Assembly (NCBI GenBank): GCA_017935745.1
Contig: JAGBGX010000012.1
Span: 62,001 to 126,000 of the forward strand
DNA length: 64,000 bases
Direction of reading: 5' to 3'
Origin: Treponema sp.
Lineage (GTDB): Bacteria; Spirochaetota; Spirochaetia; Treponematales; Treponemataceae
Both the position numbers and the translations under genes were made by a program. Every line of letters begins with the position of its first letter. Within the stretch, counting starts at the first letter, position 1. A model generated the notes under the pieces. The model made no database searches and was not told where the DNA came from. It worked only from the letters and a program-made list of their open reading frames with translations. Shown here one piece after another: positions 58,745 through 64,000 of the stretch.

Positions 58745-60160
58745 CTATCTCAGGTTCGACAAAAGCCATTCCTTGAAGCTCTTGTAATCCTTGCCCATGG
58801 GAACCGCGTTGTCAGGAAGCGACATCACTTTTTCAAGACGCTCCGGCATGCTCGGCTCCTGTCCTGTGGCGTTAGAAACTGTTGCCCCGAATTTTGCAGG
58901 ATGAGCCGTCTCAAGGAGAATTGCGGCGGCTTTTTTTTCAGCAATGCTCTGCGCCCATTCAGGAACACTTGCTGCAAATCCTGGCTGCATGACGCCGCCG
59001 GCCTGGCTTGCAGCATCTGCTTTTATTCCGCTGGTGCGAAGTTCATTCCATGCTTTCCATGCAACGGCGCCGTGCGGATCAATCACGTATCCTGTTTTGC
59101 TCTTGCACTGCCGGATGCCGTCAACTGTTCCTTCATCATCGGTCCAGTACGCGGCGAGTATGCGGCGGACTTCATCAAGTGAATACATCGCGCTGATCCG
59201 CTCATAGTTGCTCGGAGCTCCCACGTCCATGGCATTGCTCAGCGTTGCAACTGAAGGACGCGCGGCATATTCTCCTGTTGCAATCCAGTCGGGAACTGTA
59301 TGGTTCCTGTTTGTTGCGGCAATAAATCCTGTAATTGGCGCTCCCATTTCCCGTGCAATCAGGCCGGAAGTCAGGTTGCCGAAATTTCCGCTCGGCACAA
59401 CGGTGATAACTGATGCGCCGTCAATCTTGCTGTCAAGCGGAATCCTGTTCCTCACTACAAGCGAGGCAAACATATAGTAGAACGCCTGGGGCAGCAGCCG
59501 AGAAATGTTTATTGAATTTGCGGAAGACAGCCTGAACTGCTCTCTCAGGCTCTGGTCGGTGAATGCTGTCTTTACAAGCTTCTGGCAGTCATCAAAGGTT
59601 CCTTTCACTTTTAGGGCGCGCACATTTCCCGTGAACGTTGAAAGCTGCTTTTCCTGAAGCGGAGAAATTTTTCCGTCAGGATACAGAATCGTAACATCAA
59701 TTCCCGGAACATTTAAGAATGCGCTTCCTACAGCGGAGCCGGTGTCTCCTGACGTTGCCACAAGGATATGAAGCGCGCGGTCCTGCGAGCGGTTGAAGTA
59801 TGACATGACACGGGCCATAAAGCGCGCTCCGAAGTCCTTGAAAGCGCATGTCGGACCGTGGAACAGCTCAAGCACATATGTCACAGGATCAATCGGAACA
59901 ACTTTCGGCGTAAACGGATAGCAGTCCTGGATAATTGACTCCAAGTCGGAATCAGGAATTTCGTCCTTCACATACGGCTTTGCCATTTCGTAGGCAATTT
60001 CCCTGAATGAAGGCTCTGGAATGCGCTCCAGAAACGAGCTGTCAAGCCGGGGAAATTCCACGGGAATATAAAGTCCGCCCGTCTGCGCATTCATTCCGTT
60101 CAGGACAGCCGTCCTGAAATTCACGCTGACGGATCTGTCTCTTGTATCTGTATACATCAT
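58745..60160 (-). CDS. thrC: Threonine synthase
   Basis: PLP enzyme that converts O-phosphohomoserine to threonine. The 471-residue protein has the Lys-PLP motif HGPTCAFKDFGARFMAR, ATSGDTGSAVGSAF and PSGNFGNLTSGLIA. The length fits the longer (E. coli/yeast-like) class. AGGA lies about ten bases before the ATG; a second ATG follows at once. No other threonine-pathway gene is adjacent. Confidence 0.95.
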   Translation of the reverse strand: MMYTDTRDRSVSVNFRTAVLNGMNAQTGGLYIPVEFPRLDSSFLERIPEPSFREIAYEMAKPYVKDEIPDSDLESIIQDCYPFTPKVVPIDPVTYVLELFHGPTCAFKDFGARFMARVMSYFNRSQDRALHILVATSGDTGSAVGSAFLNVPGIDVTILYPDGKISPLQEKQLSTFTGNVRALKVKGTFDDCQKLVKTAFTDQSLREQFRLSSANSINISRLLPQAFYYMFASLVVRNRIPLDSKIDGASVITVVPSGNFGNLTSGLIAREMGAPITGFIAATNRNHTVPDWIATGEYAARPSVATLSNAMDVGAPSNYERISAMYSLDEVRRILAAYWTDDEGTVDGIRQCKSKTGYVIDPHGAVAWKAWNELRTSGIKADAASQAGGVMQPGFAASVPEWAQSIAEKKAAAILLETAHPAKFGATVSNATGQEPSMPERLEKVMSLPDNAVPMGKDYKSFKEWLLSNLR

Positions 60161-60214
60161 ATATAGGTTCCTGCCTAGCTTATAATAAGAACCATACTAT
60201 CATAAGATGCATAT

Positions 60215-60889
60215 TTATACAACCTTTTCAAGAAGAACTGAAAAAAGGACGAGCGTGCTGTTGTACACAAAGTGCGCAGCTGCTCCTGCATAGACCGAGC
60301 CTGTTTTTTCCCGGCAGATTCTCAGCGATGCTCCGCACAGCGCGGCATTAAAAACGGCAATCCAGCCCAGATAGCGGTGCGCAAGCGCAAAGGCTGCCGC
60401 TGAAATCAGCTCGGCTTCCCAGACAGCCGCTTTCCGTCCGCTTCCGGCAAGCTCTTTCACGGTTTCAGGAAGATACTGCCGGTACAGGACTTCTTCAAAA
60501 AAAGCGCCGGCAGCCAGAGATGCAGCCATGCAAATCCATGCAGAAATGCCCGCCGAATCAAACTGAACCGGGCTTTGTGCAGCATGTCCGGCTCCCGCTG
60601 CAAGAGAAAGTGCCTGGACGGCAGCAAAGATAATCATCAGGGTGCCCAGGCAGACTGCTCCCCAGCACAGACCCCGCACAGCAGCGCTGAACTGCTCCTT
60701 TTTTGTCCTTTTGGGGAAAGCATGAGCGCGGATGTGCTGAAGCTGCAAAAAAAACGCAATCACACATTCGGCTGCTGCGGAAGCCAAAGAAGAGCCGGGC
60801 AGCGGCATTCCTTTTGATGCAAAGACAGGAGGAAGAACAATAAAGAAAAAAATGAGCAAAAACTCTATCAGCAGGTGTCTTTTTTTCAT
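60215..60889 (-). CDS. CPBP-family intramembrane metalloprotease
   Basis: A 224-residue membrane protein with about six to seven helices and the Abi/CPBP motifs: FFEEVLYRQYL (EExxxR), FALAHRYLG (His) and HFVYNSTLVL (His, Asn). Members process prenylated-type peptides or act in self-protection; the substrate here is unknown. A TATACT box lies 7 bases before the ATG and no ribosome-binding site is seen. Confidence 0.88.
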   Translation of the reverse strand: MKKRHLLIEFLLIFFFIVLPPVFASKGMPLPGSSLASAAAECVIAFFLQLQHIRAHAFPKRTKKEQFSAAVRGLCWGAVCLGTLMIIFAAVQALSLAAGAGHAAQSPVQFDSAGISAWICMAASLAAGAFFEEVLYRQYLPETVKELAGSGRKAAVWEAELISAAAFALAHRYLGWIAVFNAALCGASLRICREKTGSVYAGAAAHFVYNSTLVLFSVLLEKVV

Positions 60890-60896
60890 AACTAAT

Positions 60897-60904
60897 AGTA
60901 TACT
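60897..60904. promoter_or_regulatory. Shared symmetric -10 box AGTATACT
   Basis: The palindrome AGTATACT provides TATACT on both strands, 7 bases before the CPBP protease ATG on the minus strand and 48 bases before the PilZ gene on the plus strand. The -35 regions are weak. Confidence 0.45.
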
Positions 60905-60952
60905 GTTTCAGTGGAATTGTATTTTACCTGAAAACAACAGTGAGGTCAATTT

Positions 60953-62062
60953 GTGCCTGTAGCAATATCGTTTCTCATAACCGCTTTATTTCTGGCAGGA
61001 TTTTTCAAGCTGTATTCTGCACAAAGGCAGAAAATACAGTTTTTTTCCCATGGCTTTGACTTTTCCTTCCGGTTTTCTGAAATTGCCGCCTTGTGGAAGC
61101 TTGCCGGAGCATGCGAAATAGAAGAGCCTCTGTCCCTGTATTATTCGGAGCTGTCAGTAAACAAATGCATTGTAAAAGTCATTGCGTCAGCAAAGGCGGA
61201 CGGAACAGAAAAATCAGTCTCTGTCCAGAGAATGCTTGGAAGCCTGTATAAAATCAAGACGCATATTATGATTGCGCTGGACAAAAAGAACGGGCTTGAA
61301 AGCACTCAGTCGCTTGCTGAAGGGCAGAGGATCTGCATGATTTACAAGGGAAAGGGCGTGTTCAACTCAAAGGTTCTGAGCAACGGGCAGAACATCACGG
61401 TTTTGCTGCCGGTCCAGATTTCCAAGGCATCGGGACGCGCAGAAGCCCTTCCGGCTGAATTGTGGCTTGGCAAGACAGTTTCCGTGTATTTCTGGAGAAA
61501 AGGAGATGCGGGCTACACATTTGACACTGAAGTTGCCGGCTCCGGCTTCTTCAGGAGCGACAAGGCGCTGTTTCTCAGGCAAAGCTCCCGGCTTGAAAGG
61601 ACGCAGAAAAGGCAGTCTGTCAGGTACAAGTGCGAGATTTATGCGCGGCTGTTTCTTTCCTGGACGCCGGAAGAAAAGCACGGCGAAAAGCCGGAAGCGG
61701 ACGCGGGCTACAAGTGCCTGCTTGAAGACATAAGCGAGGACGGAGCCATGATCAGAATCGGCGGACGGGGAGTGCCTGACACGCCTATAATGCTTCAGTT
61801 TGAGCTGAACGGCTCGCTTGTCATCATGCACGGAATTGTCCGGGCTGTTGAATGGAACAAGAACATCGGGCAGTCGCGCCTTCACTTTGAATGCATGCAC
61901 ATTGACCGGAGCATGAGAAACACAGTTCTCACATATATATACAATGTGATGCCGCCCGAGCAGAAGGAAATCAACGAGGCGATTGCGCAGGCAAAGTCGC
62001 TTGAAAAAAAAGCGGAGGACGCGCAGATGGAAATGCCGCCGTCTTCCGGGGAAAAATCATAG
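60953..62062 (+). CDS. PilZ-domain c-di-GMP receptor, membrane-anchored
   Basis: A 369-residue protein starting with GTG (GAGGT upstream). One N-terminal membrane helix (about 4-20) is followed by a YcgR-N-like domain (about 100-215) and a PilZ domain with RTQKRQSVRYKCEIYARL (RxxxR) and EDISEDGAMIRIGGRG (DxSxxG), the c-di-GMP contacts. The C-terminus is a charged helical tail. It is likely to couple c-di-GMP to motility or envelope functions, as in other treponemes. Confidence 0.9.
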   Translation: MPVAISFLITALFLAGFFKLYSAQRQKIQFFSHGFDFSFRFSEIAALWKLAGACEIEEPLSLYYSELSVNKCIVKVIASAKADGTEKSVSVQRMLGSLYKIKTHIMIALDKKNGLESTQSLAEGQRICMIYKGKGVFNSKVLSNGQNITVLLPVQISKASGRAEALPAELWLGKTVSVYFWRKGDAGYTFDTEVAGSGFFRSDKALFLRQSSRLERTQKRQSVRYKCEIYARLFLSWTPEEKHGEKPEADAGYKCLLEDISEDGAMIRIGGRGVPDTPIMLQFELNGSLVIMHGIVRAVEWNKNIGQSRLHFECMHIDRSMRNTVLTYIYNVMPPEQKEINEAIAQAKSLEKKAEDAQMEMPPSSGEKS

Positions 62063-62186
62063 CCTCATGCAGACAGATGCGCCGTGCTTATGGATTTTTT
62101 TGCGGTTTTGCTGTATACTTTCAGCATTGAAATTTGTTTCTTTAAATAGGCGGCCATAGTCACGCCTGCAAAAAGGACTCAGGCTT

Positions 62187-63353
62187 ATGAACAGAAAACG
62201 CTTTGCACAGAGTATTGTTGTCATGTCACTCACCCTTGCGCTCGGATTTTCCTATGCGGAAGAGCCGTACCTCACGCTGTTTTACAAGGGGAACCTCGCT
62301 GAAAAAAATCAGATTGTCAAGGATGCCGCGGAAGCAGGGGACGGCTCTATCGCGCTCCAGTCGCTTGACTTTTCAATTTCAGCCTACGGTGCGCTCCATG
62401 GAGAAAGCGAATTCATCACGCTTGCTGAGACATCAGTCAAGGCCTTGACAGCCGGAAACACGCCGGGAAAGGAAAAGGAAGCCGCGGAAAAGCTCAGGAG
62501 CGTCTTCAAGCTGTTCAGCGAGCCGCAGATCAAAATTGCGGTTCTTGACGCGTTCTCCGTTTTTCAGGCGCCGGAAAACCTCTTTCTGGTGAATGATTTT
62601 TTCTACGAAAAAATGCAGAATTCCGCGGACATAGACGAAGCCCTGCTGAAAGCTGTCCTGTATATGGGAAGCTACGGAAATGCGGCTTCCTTCAACATGC
62701 TTTTTATTGCCGACATCCTTGACGTATGGCCGTCATACAGCAAGATTCTGGCAAATGCCTACGGCTCGCTGGCAGACGGAAGTGAAAAGGAAATTCTTCA
62801 GCTTCTGGCTACGGTTCCGGCGGAGCGGAAAATCATCATTCTGGAAAAGCTCAGCTCAAATCCGAAAATTGCAAAAAAAATCTGCGGGGAAGCTGCAGAA
62901 AATGTGCTTTCTTCGGTTATATATAGCATGGAAGGATCTCAAGATGACAGTTCCGGCATGCAGACTGAGCTTATGCTTGCTTCGCTTCAGATAATTTCCG
63001 ATGCAAACTGGACGCGCGCTTCAAAAATGGCGACATCCTGCTTTGACGCCCTGAGAAGCGGATATGAAAGCGGCAGCATTTCTGATGAAGCGTTTTCCAA
63101 TGCGATAGCGGACATTGCGTCTGTTGCAAGCGCGGACACGGCAAAGGTGCTGTCTTCGTACCTTGATTTCCTTAACAGGAGCACTGAAAAAAAACAGCCG
63201 CCTGCTAAAGCCGTTGTGCTTTCCGTAATCAATTCTCTGGGGGAGCTGGGCGACAAGAATGCCTTTGACTGCCTTCTGTATGCAACATACCTTGACTATC
63301 CTGAGGAAGTCATTCTTTCTGCAAAGAGCGCCCTGGCAAAGCTGAAGTGGTAG
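62187..63353 (+). CDS. Exported HEAT-like helical repeat protein
   Basis: A 388-residue protein with a signal peptide (about 1-24, ending FSYAEE) and an all-helical body of repeated units such as KIAVLDAFSVFQAPENLFLV and SVINSLGELGDKNAFDCLLY, typical of HEAT or ARM repeats. It resembles the protein at 6068-6811 in type. A periplasmic scaffold role is inferred. The ribosome-binding site is modest (AGGACT). The stop overlaps the comEC start region. Confidence 0.72.
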   Translation: MNRKRFAQSIVVMSLTLALGFSYAEEPYLTLFYKGNLAEKNQIVKDAAEAGDGSIALQSLDFSISAYGALHGESEFITLAETSVKALTAGNTPGKEKEAAEKLRSVFKLFSEPQIKIAVLDAFSVFQAPENLFLVNDFFYEKMQNSADIDEALLKAVLYMGSYGNAASFNMLFIADILDVWPSYSKILANAYGSLADGSEKEILQLLATVPAERKIIILEKLSSNPKIAKKICGEAAENVLSSVIYSMEGSQDDSSGMQTELMLASLQIISDANWTRASKMATSCFDALRSGYESGSISDEAFSNAIADIASVASADTAKVLSSYLDFLNRSTEKKQPPAKAVVLSVINSLGELGDKNAFDCLLYATYLDYPEEVILSAKSALAKLKW

Positions 63354-64000
63354 AGCCATTAAAAATCCAGTTTCTCAGTCCGTTTTCTGTTTCGGCGGCA
63401 GTCTTTTGCTGCCTGGTATGCTCAGGCATTGTGCGCCCGAAGAACAGGCATCCGTACCAGAGTGCTGTTCCGCTGGGCAAGGCCGAGTCTGTCTCAGGAA
63501 CTGTCTGCTCGAATCCCGCGAAAACTGCATCAGGAAAATTCTATTCGGCGGGCCTTATGCTGGAGTCTGCACAGGGAACTGTCTCTGGCGTCCCGGTCGT
63601 CTCCAGTGCCAGCGGAAAAATCAGAGTTCTTATTCCGTCTGAAACAGTGGAAGCCCTGTATCCGGGAAAGCTTTTTTCATCTTCCCAGGGAGCTGTGCTT
63701 GTTGAAAGCGGAGAGCGGCTCTGCCTGTCTGGAAGCTGGAAAGAAGACGCCGGCTTTTTTATGGCGGACACAGCGGCTCAGCTGGAGCAGCTGAAGTCTC
63801 TTTCAGGAAGGCTGTGCCGGTTCAGGGCGTTGTGCCGGCTTTCCTTTAAAAGGCTTATGTTCGGCTGGGGAGGCGCAGGAGGATTTATCCTTGCATTGCT
63901 TTCAGGCTCACGGGAATATACAGAGCCTTCTGTCAGCGAGCATTTCAGGAAGGCAGGGCTGTCGCATGTGCTTGCATTGAGCGGAATGCACCTGTCATTC
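63347..64000 (+). CDS. comEC: ComEC/Rec2 DNA-uptake channel, partial
   Basis: The frame from 63347 is open to the window edge. It shows an N-terminal membrane segment (about 8-25), an OB-like DUF4131 region, and then ALLSGSREYTEPSVSEHFRK followed by AGLSHVLALSGMHLSF, the start of the competence channel domain. The GTG at 63347 overlaps the preceding gene by seven bases and has no strong ribosome-binding site, so the start is uncertain. It imports single-stranded DNA across the inner membrane. The C-terminal part lies outside the window. Confidence 0.88.
   Translation, partial: MVEPLKIQFLSPFSVSAAVFCCLVCSGIVRPKNRHPYQSAVPLGKAESVSGTVCSNPAKTASGKFYSAGLMLESAQGTVSGVPVVSSASGKIRVLIPSETVEALYPGKLFSSSQGAVLVESGERLCLSGSWKEDAGFFMADTAAQLEQLKSLSGRLCRFRALCRLSFKRLMFGWGGAGGFILALLSGSREYTEPSVSEHFRKAGLSHVLALSGMHLSF

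Overview
The window looks like chromosome from a treponeme-type spirochaete with mid-range GC. This is inferred from the dxr-cdsA-uppS-frr-tsf-rpsB order, the many small secreted proteins and lipoproteins with relaxed lipoboxes (FFSC, VISAC), HEAT-like periplasmic proteins, PilZ-type proteins and abundant chemotaxis modules. No phage, CRISPR array or rRNA was seen. There are two tRNA genes. No gene-free stretch reaches 300 bases; the longest are 23156-23447 (divergent promoters) and 50871-51113 (nothing recognised).

Region by region. 1-5870 (minus): isoprenoid, phospholipid and translation genes (dxr partial, cdsA, uppS, frr, tsf, rpsB, maf), with hairpins around rpsB and tsf. 5878-6060: tRNA-Arg with promoter and terminator. 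6068-7515 (minus): two envelope proteins. 7626-9591 (plus): coaD, rpmF, acpP, rnc. 9539-11546 (minus): a flavin reductase-rubredoxin fusion and a beta-lactamase-fold hydrolase. 11734-23155 (minus): the metabolic core of the window, malate/lactate-type dehydrogenase, fumarase, HdrB-HdrC-HdrA, FlxD-C-B-A and a soluble two-subunit fumarate reductase. Read together these make a malate to fumarate to succinate route whose last step may draw electrons from NADH through a flavin-bifurcating Hdr-Flx complex. 23448-31686: a JAMM-DinG helicase fusion, BI-1 protein, envelope proteins, AI-2E-type permease, serS and a SIMPL lipoprotein. 31726-36546 (minus): smc with a membrane protein and a Pro/Glu-rich TPR lipoprotein. 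36649-42434: DEAD-box helicase, glycosyltransferase, cca, thiamine pyrophosphokinase and membrane proteins. 42475-44456: chorismate mutase and glycogen synthase.

44525-50870 (plus) is a redox-sensing signalling island: an [FeFe]-hydrogenase-like sensor fused to a chemoreceptor signalling domain, a bacteriohemerythrin, a membrane chemoreceptor, an HPt protein and a response regulator with a degenerate HD-GYP domain. A second hemerythrin copy at 58180 is interrupted by an amber codon and ends in a poly-G tract. 51114-64000 holds tRNA-Leu, a zinc-ribbon membrane protein, a periplasmic protein, mfd (with two in-frame palindromic inserts), a GH32 fructan/sucrose hydrolase, thrC, a CPBP protease, a PilZ c-di-GMP receptor, a HEAT-like secreted protein and the start of comEC.

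Several single genes have no Shine-Dalgarno sequence and carry a -10 box only 6-10 bases before the ATG, which points to a class of leaderless transcripts. All assignments come from reading the sequence; no database search was run.
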